Assembly: GCA_935421135.1 (NCBI GenBank)
Contig: OW285189.1
Location: 2,156,179-2,220,178 of the forward strand
Length of the DNA: 64,000 nt
DNA from: Bugulina stolonifera
Lineage: Eukaryota; Bryozoa; Gymnolaemata; Cheilostomatida; Bugulidae
Reading direction: 5' to 3'
Positions 1 through 12,291 of the stretch are shown here, in pieces (within the stretch, counting starts at the first letter, position 1; the number at the start of each line of letters is the position of its first letter). The notes under the pieces are model-generated. The model was not told the DNA's origin, ran no database searches, and saw only the letters and a list, made by a program, of their open reading frames with translations. The position numbers and the translations under genes were made by a program.

Positions 1-1059
1 AGGTCTACAATTTCAATTGAAATAGGACAAGTGTTACAGTAGGTGGACATAACTCTACTAAACACCAATGGTAATCATTCCTATTTATTCCAGTATTGTA
101 AACAAATAATCACATGTATGTTATAGACTCCAATTGATTAATTATAAAAAATAAGTTACTAGGCTATAATAAGCAAAATATACATGTTGTGTAAAGTTAT
201 ATATAAATAAACTGAACAACTCAGAGCTTGTCTTTGCAGTTTCACACAGAATCAATTAACTGGTGAGAATAGAGTCTAGACATTAAACTAACTGCAATAA
301 ACCATGTAACAGTGTATTAGCATTCTACATGACAAGATTAGATGGAACCCACCTGGCTATGAATATCTAATCCTCTATCATGTTGTATACCAGTGGCCTC
401 GTGTCATTTGCATAATCAAACTAAAGAGCAATAAAACCAAATTGTTTGATTACATTATAATTAATTGTATCAAAATGTAATTAAACATTTGAGTAATAAA
501 ATGAGTGCATTGACTTACTAGCAGTTATATGATCACATTCAACACCTTTAGATGCCTCAAACTACAAAAGGGTCTCAACTATTAACTACTGCATAATGTA
601 GAACTGACTAGAGTAATCTGCTCTCTAAACTACAGTATGAGTCTAGATTGTATGACAAGTACACCTCCCTGATCTTTGTGTCACAGTGAAGATTGTGTTA
701 TGCATTGATAGTACACACGCATGTATTATCGTTAGCGGGTATCACCTTATTACATGCAATCTTAATATTATGTTATTATATACTTCTTACATGTATATAT
801 GTATATTCCTCAAGTCAGCTGATACCGGATTAGCCAGTACACTTTGCAATGATCATAGTCAGTGTACAGTAAGACCCACAAGGTCAGGTAGAGGTGAACA
901 TTCCAAGGAGGCCTGACAGAAGGTTTTACTTTTCTCCTTTACACTGCTTACTATTAATCTGGTAAGTCTCACACAATCTACAGATAACTCTAAGATATTT
1001 TTCTTACAAGGAATTTATCTCTGAGCTCCAGAGACTTGGTTCCACATCTACGTAAATAT
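1..1059. other. Intergenic, no gene seen
   Basis: AT-rich sequence with only short open frames. I see no conserved motif, splice-framed exon or RNA gene here. Confidence 0.5.
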
Positions 1060-1155
1060 CAATCTCTGACTGGGGTTCGTCTCTGAGGCTCTGTGGCACC
1101 TAATCACCAAACACAGTGGACAAAACACATTAACCGCTAGACCAGCTTAGCTTCC
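1060..1155 (-). repeat. tRNA-derived SINE, decayed copy
   Basis: On the minus strand an RNA polymerase III A box (tggtctagcgg, 1134-1144) is followed about 60 nt later by a damaged B box (cgaaccccagtc, near 1068-1079). The block resembles the better copy at 2679-2765, including the phrase gattaggtg between the boxes. Two related copies within 1.7 kb, with no tRNA cloverleaf, point to a SINE rather than a functional tRNA gene. Confidence 0.5.
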
Positions 1156-2183
1156 GGTGGAAGGAAGATATGCAGTACATGTGTACTAAACTATGCAGTA
1201 CATGTGTACTAAACTTGCTACACACAAGACAATTAATATCTCATACAACATTATGGCCAAAACAATTACATGCACATGTAGGCCTATGTAGACCATTTTA
1301 ACCAAGAGCTCTACTCTACATTATGCTCTGACCCCAGAGTTACGGGTGTTATTTTCCTGATGACACAAAGTTGTTGAGCGTCTACATAGTTTACATAGTT
1401 TATCTGTCATGTTGACAAGTTTGAAGCTTCAACTACATGTACATCATGAGAGGGTGGAGAGGTGGAGTCAAATATTATAATCTTCTGAGAGATCTTTAAC
1501 TGAGATATACATTGTAGACCTGATGACAATTCAATTTAGATTATGATGCAATGCGGAATAATGATTAAAATATTTTGCTCCTAAATTAATCCAATTTTTT
1601 ATAGAAACAACTAGAAATGCAGAACAGTTACATGTACATGTATAGCAAACGTTGGTTTCACCAAAAGTAGTAGGTGCTACACACATATAATTATTGTATA
1701 GTTCCTACCTCTTGTTCCAGCACTTCAGACTGTAATAATTTCTCTATAAAATGTAGCTGGTGGTTTATTATGTCTATCAGTAGGCATTGAATGAGAAGAC
1801 TGAATGCGACTTGGTGCCTATGAAAGTCAACAAGGAGTGTTTGACGGTGGACAATGATGTAAAGAAAGAACAACTTGATTATGCTGTAAATAAAACAACC
1901 AACCAAATGCTAATATTTGCAAGGTGTAAACTGAATTAATATTGACACAAAAGTTTTCTATTGCTGGAATTGATATACCACGCAGTGTACACAAGGGGAG
2001 AGATTTACATGGGCCAATAAAAGTGTAGACTTGAGTTTTAATGTTTACAAAAACAGGATTAGAATTTAATGTAAAACAGTCTTTTGTTACCAGCGTAAGC
2101 TGTGTGTACTGTCTCGGGTGCAGAAAATATAGATTGGTTTAGCATGTGAGTGACAGTGTATGCATAGCCCACCAGCATTTTAT
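1156..2183. other. Intergenic, no gene seen
   Basis: No supported coding or RNA feature. A short tandem duplication (atgcagtacatgtgtactaa) lies near 1169-1214. The short minus-strand frame at 1691-1906 shows no recognisable domain. Confidence 0.45.
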
Positions 2184-2309
2184 TAGTCAATAGATGTGCT
2201 CTCAGAGACCATCACCTGTTGTTGGTAGTCAATGGATGTGCTCTCAGAGACCATCACCTGCTGTTGGTAGTCAATGGATGTGCTCTCAGAGACCATCACC
2301 TGCTGTTGG
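2184..2309. repeat. 42-bp tandem repeat, three units
   Basis: Three consecutive 42-bp units (2184-2225, 2226-2267, 2268-2309) begin tagtcaat and end tgttgg. Units 2 and 3 look identical; unit 1 differs at two positions. A young local tandem duplication with no sign of coding use. Confidence 0.9.
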
Positions 2310-2678
2310 TTGGCAATCCCAATGTAGATTACCATCAACAGTTACACCTCAGAGTTATTTCCCCTGACCTGAATACTGCTTGATATCTATGTTACTAAAT
2401 CAATAACCATAAAGATACATAATGACCAACACATCATGGGTCAAATCTTTGGGTGGTGGAATATGTAGCAAATTATATATCCAATCAACAGACAGCTTAG
2501 TCTGATGACTAATTATGCTAAATCTGAAATTCGTGTGTATTGTGGTGTCACACTAATTACGCTGGTTTAGCTATTCTCTGCCATGGATAGAGGACATTTT
2601 GTTTTATGTTATTTATGCAAAGAATTTGCCTATTGAGTAGTCAGAGACTCATTTCATATCCTAGGAAATGCCAGTGAT

Positions 2679-2765
2679 TGACTGGGGTTTGAACCCGGGT
2701 CTCTGTACCCACCTAATCGCCTAGCGCAGTGAACTGAACTTGCTACCACTACACCAGCAGCAACC
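2679..2765 (-). repeat. tRNA-derived SINE head
   Basis: Read on the minus strand, an A box (tggtgtagtgg, about 2747-2757) is followed by a good B box (gggttcaaacc, about 2686-2696), the polymerase III promoter arrangement. The boxes lie about 60 nt apart and the sequence does not fold as a standard tRNA. Together with the partial copy at 1060-1155 this defines a SINE family. A decayed tRNA with a long variable arm is the alternative. Confidence 0.6.
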
Positions 2766-3640
2766 TTAAAAAAGAAAGCCTCACCAATGAGCAGTAGAGT
2801 GTACTGCACCATCTCCACACAGAACACCCTTGTGTTATGGCCACCTTGTGCCGGTATACCATGTACATGTACAGTGTATTATACTTAAGTATTTATGAGG
2901 AAGCTTGGCTGGACCTACATGAATAAGATACATTTATTATTTGAATAAAATTTAATACATTCTTAGGCAATAATAATCTTGTGGGAGTCTGAACTATTTA
3001 TTGTACATGAATAGAGTTGTGAATGGAGAAGGTATTTTCCCATAAACCTAGAGGAAAGAAACAATAACAGTGAATGTAATGGGACAATAAAGTACACTCT
3101 TGCAGTATGCAGTGAAATATGACACTTAGCAAACAGCACAGTGAGGGCAATATAACACACCATTTTTGTTGGAAGGAAAACTGTTTTCATGCTTCAATTG
3201 GTTCCATAACGATGTTTAAAAAATATATTACAGTCATTACTATGACAGACTTGCATTGTATATTAAACAGAAAAGGTATATAATATTGTATTGATAATCA
3301 CCTTAGTTCGTAAACCTGGAGAAGACAGCAATAAAAGCTGGGACAGCTCCAGTGGTTGATAATACAGTAACCATACATCTATCACTTACACTGTGACATT
3401 GCACACACAATGTCTATACTATATACATGTAGTTAAATAATAAAGTTGGTGCAAAATGAGCCTAGATGTAAAGTTGTCCTCTCTTTTCCACTCCCTCTCA
3501 GTAGCAGACAACTCCTAATTCGAGCATTTCCATTATATTTCATACATTTCTGTTACTAGATATTATCCACTCGTGTCTTTACGCCATACCGTATGATTAC
3601 CTATCAAATAGACTAAGTGTACAGCTGTGCCAGCTTGTAA
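2766..3640. other. 3' flank of NFU1
   Basis: No coding feature. This is the downstream side of the minus-strand NFU1 gene and probably carries its 3' UTR. I could not pick a convincing poly(A) signal close to the stop codon. Confidence 0.4.
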
Positions 3641-6600
3641 CTACGTGGGTTTGGGACGAGTTTTTATATCCATTTCAACCTCGTCAAACACTGAGTTAGA
3701 GAGTTCGTCCATTTCATCTTGAACCTGCAGAGATCAGCAAGAGCTAACAAGTCACTGGTGGATGGTATTTGTAAGTCACAGCTACTGAAATGGACAACAT
3801 ATGCAATCACAGGGGCCATCAGAGTGGAACTAGTTGTACTATTATAGTTACTATTATATACAATCATGTAGCCTAGTAATGCTAAACAGCTATGATTGAA
3901 GTGATTTCTACTATCCCATACAATTGGTGGAGAGAGACCTCCATGACAGTGAGCAGATATCATACTCCAGTAATCTCTCAGGTAACTTGAATATCACAAA
4001 CACAATGCTGTATATAATACATAGAGTGGTCTACACTTACCTGTTCCACTAGCTTAACTTCTGGTATATAAAACTGCATCATATTCTGGACACCGGCCTT
4101 GAGTGTCACTGAAGAGCTGGGACAACCTGTGCAAGCACCTTGCATCTTCAGCTGTAAAACTCCGGTTTCTGAATTGAATCCCTGAGAACAAAAAAAATTA
4201 TAGTAAATCAAACAGAAGGATCATATGTTTATGCAAACCATGCTATGATTGCAACATTACACCCTAACTGTGCAATATGAATGAGTGGCCGTGGTAGCAA
4301 TGGTGGTCCAAGTGGCAGTGCCTAGGCCATAGATATATAGACCACCTATGCTGGGCATATACAGTAGGTTTATTTATACTATGTGTATAATACATATAAT
4401 ATAATTACCACAAATAAAATATCTCCTCCATCTTCCTGCACTGTGGGTCTAATCTTGGTGTCTAAGAGCTCTTTGATGTACAGAACAGTTTCATCATCAT
4501 CTTCATTGATCTCTATACAATATATACATGAACAAATATAGCATAGGCGCTCACACATCTGGATATGTGAAGACATCAGTGCTGTTTTACCAGTTGCTAT
4601 AGATGTCATTAGTAGTGGCAGAAGACGTAAATGCTCTAACACAAACACTAGTCTGTCCTCCTTTCAGAGATTATTTACAAATAATGATGGCGGACAGTAA
4701 TTAACTGATTAAACAGACCACCACTACATGTAGTTATCTATATTATAGTTGTGCTAATAGTGTCAGGTCAGCCATTTCTTACGTTCAATTATTTAGATAG
4801 TTCCTGAAATGGAGGAAATCTTTCCAAAATTATACCATATGTTGTGTTGTGTTTGTGAGTGTTTGTATGAGTTAGATGACACTCATCTAAGTAATCACGA
4901 GTAGATAACTCTTAATTACAAGAAACTCGACCAAAAACTCTCAGCAAAAGGTTTCATCAACTTTAAGTTGAAGTTGTCTTCCCTTCGAAGCAAATGGTGC
5001 TGAAGAATGTGTAAAACTTGAATGGACTTTAATTTCTCTAGATTTATTGAAAAGAAGTCACACTGACTTGAAGGTGAACCAACTCCATCTACATGTATAT
5101 AACATAATACTATTGACAAAGACAATATAAATACTGTTATAAATACTGTTATGTGGTTTTTGATCATGATTTGTGCTCAGTGGAAGACTAGACAACTCCA
5201 CTATACGAAACAATAAGCCATTGAGTGGGAGGGTGGCTGGTTAGACCAAAACATATCTTTTACAAACATATAGCTTAACTCTTTTCCAATTTAGATTTCA
5301 AGCTTTGAAAGCATTTCTATATCCTTTTCTTCTGATCCCTACTGAGTCTGTACATACCATACATATAAATACTGCAAACAGCAGCAGCAAACATAGCCTA
5401 CAGATAGATTTACACATGAACCCAACCTGTAGAAGTAGACGCCTGATCAAAGCCCTCATTAAGAACAGGAAGTCCAGAAGCAAGGAAGTCTGTTATGGTT
5501 GCAAGAACCTCAGCTCTGAGCTCTAGCCAGTCCAACGTATCGTCGTCTGTCTTGGTCACAGTAATGAAGTCTGTACCATAGAACACACCCACCACACCGG
5601 GTATACGAAATAGTGCCCTACAATGCAGAGTATTTCCTATAACAAACCACAGATGAACGCTTGGGGTCTTACATTCATGAATGTCCACTAGAAATTTTAC
5701 TGTGGATTGTGAAAAACTATGAGATGTTGCGCCATGCAGAACCAACCTATTATCAATTCTCTGCAATAGTTATGAGTTCTGAAAGAGTTCTATAGCATAG
5801 CCGCAATGACAGCATAAACCTACATGTGACTTGGTATTGCTTAGTTGGTTACAAAATAGTTGATAGTTTTATAAATGCTTCAAATTTGCATTTATCTCAT
5901 TGGTTTATTAATGCTGCATATTAATAATGATGGGTCACACACTTATTAGTAGAAAACCATCATCATAATATAATAAAAGACGAAATGGTCTACAGTCTGT
6001 GGTCAATCATCCTCCAATCAGATTTGAGGTCGAAAATCGACCCAAGGCTGGTTGAGTGCTCAATCCACCTCACCCACCGGATGGGTGCTGGAACTCGGTC
6101 TATGCCGGCAGCGGAGATCCTCCTGGACCTGTTGCTATACTGCCGGTAAGAATCTCAGCTTCGGGTGGTGCTAGGACCTTGGACCCCAAAACCTGACCCA
6201 GGGTGAGGTGGGTACCCGACCCACCCCACCCGCTATATTGGTGTTGGAACTTGGGATATGAGCTTGGAGTTGTCTCCTTAATGCAAGGAAACAACTCCTC
6301 ATGAGGTCACTGTAACATGTCTCCACCAACAGAGATCACACACATGCACGACCACAATACATGAACACCAGCCATCATTACACGAGAGTGAAGCGAGCAA
6401 ATTTTGCAGTGAAACTCGTGTCGCAGACCAAGCACCTCGTGTCGCAGACCAAGCACCACGTGTCGCAGACCAAGCACCAAGTGTCGCAGACCAAGCACCA
6501 AGTGTCGCAGACCAAGCACCACGTGTCGCAGACCAAGCACCAAGTGTCGCAGACCAAGCACCACGTGTCGCAGACCAAGCACCAAGTGTCGCAGACCAAG

Positions 6601-8383
6601 CACCACGTGTCGCAGACCAAGCACCACGTGTCGCAGACCAAGCACCACGTGTCGCAGACCAAGCACCACGTGTCGCAGACCAAGCACCACGTGTCGCAGA
6701 CCAAGCACCACGTGTCGCAGACCAAGCACCAAGTGTCGCAGACCAAGCACCACGTGTCGCAGACCAAGCACCAAGTGCTTGTTAGATTAAAGTTGAAAGT
6801 TTTAGGTTTTGTTGCTTCGTGCTAGATGGCAGTTGCCTCTAGATTTCATTAGCAGGCCTAAATGTTACATTGCGAAGTTATGACCAATTTTTGGAGTTGC
6901 CACGTTCCACATTTAAGAGCAACCATTTTTATTCTATTATTTGAACTGTAACTATCCAATGCTCATTATTAATAACAATATATTAGTACAAGTACGAAAA
7001 GCTGAGTAAAACTATAAAAATTGGCCACTGGGTGACAACGATGGTTGTAGCAGTCTGGATGACAAGGACAAAATCAGATTACATTATAAAGATTAAAAGA
7101 GGCACAATATGCATTCATGTGTACGCGATAGCGGCCATAACTGGAAATGGACACGCATAAGGGACAGATGAGATATGAATTTCAAAAACTGAGTGGAATT
7201 GCTGCATTTACTTTTCGTTACCATTTGGAAAACCCGTGGCCTTTGAACAAGGAATAAATAAAAAAACTGAATGATACCGAAACAACATGACATAAACTGT
7301 GACATACTTGGCCAGCGGGGCTTCTTTAGTAGACGTTATATTGGGGAAGTCAAGGGTGCCTTCTGCAAGTACCTGAGTTCCTGGTAAAAATTTCATGCAA
7401 TTAGGATTGGGAGTCTCCTGTGTTTGTATAAATAAGTTCCTCCGACCTACAATCACAGGCTATACATGAATCATCATAGGCTATACATGAATCACAGGCT
7501 ATAGGCTAGATGAATCACAGGCTATACATGAATCACAGGCTATACATGAATCGCAGGCTATACATGAATCACAGGCTAGACATGAATCGCAGGCTATACA
7601 TGAATCGCAGGCTATACATGAATCACAGGCTAGACATGAATCACAGGCTATACATGAACCACAGGCTATACATGAACCACAGGCTATACATGAATAATAG
7701 GCTATATATTGTTAGTAGACAAGCGCTAGAATAATTATACATGTAGCCTACTAATGATAATACAATAATTTTAGACACTATGTTGTACAGCTGTACCATA
7801 TGTAGATAATAAGTAAATAGTCTGTAGAGTAGTTGTAACCAACCCAAAGCAAAGCATCTCAGTCTAGAATAAGAGAGTAGGGGTGGGTGGCTAGTGTGTC
7901 CCGTTAAGGTAGAGAAACTGTGTGCATTGTGTTGAGCTGCTACTGGTTCTGTACTTGATGGTAATGTGCTGGAAATAAAGATAGATTGGCACTATAAGCA
8001 TGTGATGCAAGACTACTATGACAATATACATGGGTAGGGTATCACGAGCAGCGTAAAAGCTCTGAGATGGTCAGAAAAGATGCATGCTTGTTAACTAAGC
8101 ATGACTTGATGGTCTGGTACCAAGCTACCCCTGACTCCAATAGCGGAAGAGGCAGCCTGTGTTATTCGTGTCAAGGAAGCTTACAGAGAAGAGCTACACC
8201 CAGAGAGAAAGAGCCATTAACACCCATTTAGGCATGTGAGAAACTTGATTACTGCTTACTTGGTACAAAATAACTTGTTGGTCAAACTGCTGGGAGAGAA
8301 GGGCTTGAGAAAAGAAAACGTAAGGAAAAGAGGGGAATGACGATGCAAATACGTAGCTCTGAAGCAGCACGACCACTAATCAT
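3641..8383 (-). CDS. NFU1: NFU1, mitochondrial Fe-S cluster carrier (six exons)
   Basis: NFU1 receives 4Fe-4S clusters and passes them to mitochondrial targets such as lipoate synthase. Exons on the minus strand: 8383-8353 (tentative), 7446-7308, 5617-5427, 4512-4409, 4181-4041, 3724-3641 (stop TAG). Every junction has GT/AG and the phases agree, giving about 229 residues against about 254 in human NFU1. Residues about 12-105 form the Nfu N-terminal domain ([11 protein letters not shown], then ALFRIPGV and [11 protein letters not shown]). The NifU-type C-terminal domain runs from [17 protein letters not shown] and carries the cluster-binding CTGC pair at about Cys172 and Cys175, followed by QFYIPEV. 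The exon ending at 5427 uses the donor CAG|GTTGGG rather than GTAAGT or GTRAGT. Introns contain two minisatellites. Identification is very secure; only the first exon and start are uncertain. Confidence 0.93.
6418..6774. repeat. 21-bp minisatellite, 17 units, in an NFU1 intron
   Basis: Exactly 17 units of 21 bp (gtgtcgcagaccaagcac plus 3 variable bases). The variable triplet is cac, caa or ctc, so many junctions create the palindrome CACGTG (E-box). The unit is a multiple of 3, so several frames stay open on both strands, for example a heptapeptide VSQTKHH or VSQTKHQ on plus. The array lies inside the NFU1 intron 5618-7307, so I read it as non-coding. Confidence 0.9.
7452..7703. repeat. 18-bp minisatellite in an NFU1 intron
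   Basis: About 13-14 imperfect units of 18 bp (catgaatcacaggctata), with variants cgcagg, accacagg and gctaga. The array begins within a few bases of the 3' splice site of the exon starting at 7446, so it fills the branch-point region of that intron. Confidence 0.85.
8353..8383 (-). CDS. NFU1: Tentative NFU1 first exon (targeting peptide start)
   Basis: The ATG at 8383-8381 opens a short frame whose phase-1 end before GTATTT joins the acceptor at 7447 to give [20 protein letters not shown]. An Arg- and Ser-rich start without acidic clustering suits a mitochondrial presequence, but it is shorter than in vertebrates. Chosen only because phase and composition fit. Another exon further upstream is possible. 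Confidence 0.3.
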
Positions 8384-9625
8384 GGCAACTAGTGCTATAG
8401 GCCCTACACATATTCGGCTACCCTACAATAAAAAAAATTATTTGTTTCAATACCTGTAGCAAACAAAAATGTTTAAAAATGGACTGTACTGAAATTTTGA
8501 GGTTATAAGCTGAATACATCATTAGAAAGACTAGTAGCAGTTGAACAAGTTAGCACAATGCCAGCTGGGCTACATGACGTCATGTTGGGTCTCAGCTTTG
8601 TTTAATTAATATGTTTATTAATCAATTAAGAGTAAGTATTTACAGAGATCGTAATCCTCCACCTGACTTGTAAGGGCTGACCTAGTCATCTTTGATGGTG
8701 CATGGGCTCTGAGGTGTTTGTGGAATAATTAGTTGGGTAACGATGGCCCATCAGTCCCTCAGAGTTTAGACTCTAGACAGAGCCAGTTTAATATAAAAAG
8801 CACCACATTTTTCAGTTTTGTCCAGTTGCTATTTGGATGATAATGCTGTTATCTCTATCTTCTTACATGCTCTGCTTTCTTGATAGAAACCTAAAGCACT
8901 ACATAGGAGTCTTCTAGCCTGTGGAATTGAGTGCCCAGAGTAACCAGCGTTAGTTGAAAATAGGTCGGCCCGATACATGCACAAAAAAATACATGATAGA
9001 AGCCCGTTGGACCTATTGGTCAGTTGTAATCCAGAGGTATATTGGTATCTAGCTGTGTTAGGTCAGCTCTAGGGTTTAATTCTAGAGTGGTGTTTAGGGG
9101 AGTGTGTTAGCCACAGTCAAACATCACAATGTTACCACACTTGAAGAAACAAGCTGTACCCGGTGCCAGACTTGGCCGTTTTCTTAAGACATCTTCTGAT
9201 GGGAGAATATCATCTGAGAGATTAGCACATTTGATGACAATCATGTTGTTGAGCGTCGTTCTTAGGGAGGCAGTTTGGCATGCTGTTGAATTATGTCTGA
9301 TCACATTTGAATAGGGTATAAGGGCCAATGTGAGAGCCAGATAGCTCATTAGCTTACTCTTTTGAAGTTTGCCCATCTTTAGCCAAAACCCGGTTATTGA
9401 GTTACACAACTCATTTTTAAAAATTGCAAAATAAAGTATGGTGGTAGCATTTTCCAATGCATTCATTTATTCCTTTGTATAATTCAGGATCTTCCCATAT
9501 CTATACAAAATACCAATACTTGCTCACCATTCCATTCTATCTCACTGTCACTGGACAAATTACAATAATTCAGGTAGGCTACTAGTTAGGCTTAGCTCAC
9601 TCATAGGCGTACAACGAACGTTATT
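8384..9625. other. Intergenic, upstream of NFU1
   Basis: No supported gene. It should contain the NFU1 promoter, but I cannot point to a specific element. The short frames at 9107-9466 show no domain. Confidence 0.4.
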
Positions 9626-9906
9626 AAAAAAACTCACCAGGCTTATACTCTTCGGTGTGACCAGCTCCTTGCAGCTCGCACTGCCAGGTGCCAGTGCTGG
9701 CCAACTCCCTGTGAGAAAAGGCCCAGATGACGTGGCCTTTTTTGGCAGGGGTAGAGGAGTTGCCTTGAAGCCATGCTTTGCATGACCCCAAGAAATATTG
9801 AGGCACAGGAGCAATTGTGGCTGGATGGTCTCTTCCTAACACCGCCATGACCAGGATTCGAACCTGGGACCTTCAGCATTCTAACCACTAAGCCACGGCT
9901 GCTCCC
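9626..9906 (-). repeat. tRNA-SINE, full-length-like copy
   Basis: The minus strand begins with a tRNA-like head: A box tggcttagtgg (9885-9895) and perfect B box ggttcgaatcc (9853-9863). A non-tRNA body follows, with tgttaggaagagaccatcca and cacaattgctcctgtgcctca. A second copy with the same body stands at 51926-52025. Similar ggaag-gcatcc cores occur in several animal tRNA-SINEs as I recall, but I cannot name the family. Confidence 0.75.
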
Positions 9907-10912
9907 GAACATTATCAAGTAATGTTTTAATGAGTAGGCTATACTTTAGTAGCCTATGTTATGATCATCATTCAACATTAATATTATAGTTGAATTCAGA
10001 TTATCATTTATGGTAGGTGCCTAAATGTTGTGATAGAAACCTGGTTCGTAAGGGGCTTCTCTGTATCTTAACACCATATAAAATTGATGCTTCATTATGA
10101 ATGAAATAATAAGGGCTATTGTGACAATATGAATATCAATGAACTGTATTGCAACTGTGCACCCTTTGTTTGTATAAGTTTTTGTGGTTTGAGGAAAGCA
10201 TGCAAGTAGAGCAAAATGAGGCAAAAACAACATTTTTTATTACTTTGTAATGAGGTAATAAAATAATTTTTCATTGCTCTGATGACTCATGGGTCACATG
10301 AGTGAGAAGTTGGCAGCAGTGATCTCAAATATCAATAGAATATTAATATAAATTTCGGAATATCAATAGTGAATAGAATATCAATATGAATATTCTATTA
10401 TAATTATTATTATCATTATATTTATATTAATTAATATCTATATTATTTGCAAATATAAATAATCATAGTCATAGTGTGTGTGATAGTTATAGTAGCGGTT
10501 ATTAAAAATCTAAAATGCATAAACGACATATTAAATTAAATCTGCAAATAAAATAAAAAACTGAAAAAAGTAACCGAGAATGAAAATCACAAAATTAAAA
10601 GAATGAAAAAATTAAAATAAAATGAAAAGGAAAATTAAATTTCATCAAATCCCATTATCTTTATCATATGATTAGATTATATATCAGTGAGATATGGTGT
10701 TGATTCTGTTAAGGTACCAACCAATTTGATGATTTATTATTCCAGCAAAATAGATTTACACTTCGTGCAGGAGAGCAGAAAAACCTCCTAAACATTTTCT
10801 TGAATGGGGCAACTCTTCGAATACAATGTGAAACACTCAATATTGTGGAACGGCAGGCTCGACGATTGAGGGATCCAACTTTGACCGTAGGTCGAGGTAG
10901 GTCCGTAGCCCA
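9907..10912. other. Intergenic, extremely AT-rich
   Basis: No gene. The stretch around 10320-10650 is nearly pure A/T with repeated aatatcaatag and aaaattaaaat words, and looks like low-complexity filler. Confidence 0.5.
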
Positions 10913-10938
10913 GAGCCGTTTATTGTGATAAATGGCTC
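10913..10938. repeat. Hairpin, 10-bp stem
   Basis: gagccgttta and taaatggctc can pair (one G-T) around a 6-nt loop. It sits in a GC-richer block that also has gtaggtcgaggtaggtc and its near-complement gcccgacctac. This could be the end of an unidentified transposon. Confidence 0.4.
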
Positions 10939-11241
10939 GGATCTAGCCCGACCTACACCAAAGGGGTATACTAGTATTGGCCGTTGTTCCCAATCATAGT
11001 TCCCAATATATACATACCCATTTGACCTACACATTCAAGGTCTTTACGTTGCTCTCTTTGCGGTGCGTCTCTAGTAGTCCGAAACATCAAGTAATCCGCA
11101 ACTTAGAGTTTGGGATTCCTAGAGGCGGTACCATAGTGTTACCTCTATGGGCGGTACTACGGGCTCTTATTACATGATTGGTCTGAGAGAGGGCGCCATC
11201 TTGAATTAGGAAAAGACTACGTCGTCTGCCGTACGTTATGT

Positions 11242-11275
11242 CATAGAGGTAGGACACCTAGGTCCTACCTCTATG
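11242..11275. repeat. Perfect hairpin, 13-bp stem
   Basis: catagaggtagga (11242-11254) and tcctacctctatg (11263-11275) are exact complements around the loop cacctagg. Related words (ggtaccatagtgttacctctatggg) occur about 110 bp upstream, suggesting foldback ends of a small element. Confidence 0.6.
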
Positions 11276-11525
11276 CGTTATGTACACTTTGAGTATAAGC
11301 AAAGATGGTATAAATCTGTGAATATTATTTCGTTTTAATTCAATTCTAAGCAGTCCTGTGGTTGTAGCAATACTTGCAACTGAGATTTCATTATCAGAGT
11401 CTACGTCTAGTGTCTAATGACATCGTTGGAAGGACATGGAATTGATAATATATTAATCTAACTTATGAAAAGAAATGTAAGGAAGTGTTAAATAGTCAGG
11501 TTCGTAATATACTTAGCGTAGTTAG

Positions 11526-12291
11526 GTACGTCCTACGGTCACCTGCTACGTATGTAACAGAAAAGGTCACATCACCAAGGACTGCCAGTCCAGGCGGAAC
11601 AAACGCCAGCTCAAGGACTCTCCAAGTTCGTCTAGGCAGTGCCAACGGTCTAGAGGGGACCATTGGAGTCCTTCTAGAGTAAAAAGAGTCAGATTCTCTA
11701 GCAAACTAGAGAATAGATCTAATATAGTCAATCCTACTTGTAGTAGTGTAGATGTAATAGATTCTAGTGAGACAGAAACATTTATAGGTTCTGTCATAGC
11801 CTCCTCACCCTATGTTGATTGTAGAGAGGAGGAAGCATGTGAGGCAATGTTACAGGACCCTACCTGTAAATTGTCAATAGATAATATTAGCAAGAATTGG
11901 CATTATGGCGGAGCCAGTTGCTCTGATAGCAAGAAGAGGAAACACCCCTCTTCTGGTCCGACACGCGCTGAGGGACTATCACTCAAGGCGTTGGGCATGG
12001 AGCCCCTTGTGTCTTGTGCACCGAGGGCCCATGACAAGGAGATGAGTGCAAACTCTTCTCTCCTTGCTCAGGTTTCCACTTTCTTAAGTGGAATACGTAG
12101 TAGCTCAGCAATGACTACTGACGACTTCTCGAGGAGAAGTATGGCTCTTAATGAGAGAGAATTGGCACTTAGGAGCCAGTATGAACTCGGCCTGAGTGAG
12201 ATAGCTCGAGAAAAAGCTGCTCTTCAGAGAGAGTACGATGATGGTGAACCGGTCAGGGAAGCCATCAGGAACCTTGAACTGGCTGCTAACC
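11526..12291 (+). pseudogene. Retroelement Gag-like ORF with CCHC zinc knuckle
   Basis: An open frame starts after an in-frame TAG (11523-11525) and stays open into foreign sequence, with a stop at 12342. Its first part contains the zinc knuckle CYVCNRKGHITKDC (C-x2-C-x4-H-x4-C, 11544-11585), followed by a basic Ser/Arg-rich linker and a Glu/Lys-rich helical region near 12130-12280. This is the order expected at the end of a Gag nucleocapsid region. The N-terminal capsid part is missing upstream. At about 12291 the frame runs into antisense kinesin sequence. Beyond that block, at 13527, ttcgaagttc... could continue as FEVHEDKGE and stop, which would fit one ORF split by the insertion (inference). 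Confidence 0.6.

Noticed and set aside
6307..6825. Three overlapping repeat proteins on both strands (VLGLRH, VSQTKH, VCDTWCL)
   Set aside because: All are readings of the same 21-bp minisatellite inside an NFU1 intron. There is no start context or domain to support one over another.
7510..7734. Plus-strand repeat ORF (MNHRLY)
   Set aside because: It is a translation of the 18-bp minisatellite next to an NFU1 splice acceptor.
9843..9906. Functional tRNA gene
   Set aside because: A and B boxes are present, but the sequence lacks a proper acceptor stem and continues into a repeat body shared with 51926-52025, so it is a SINE.
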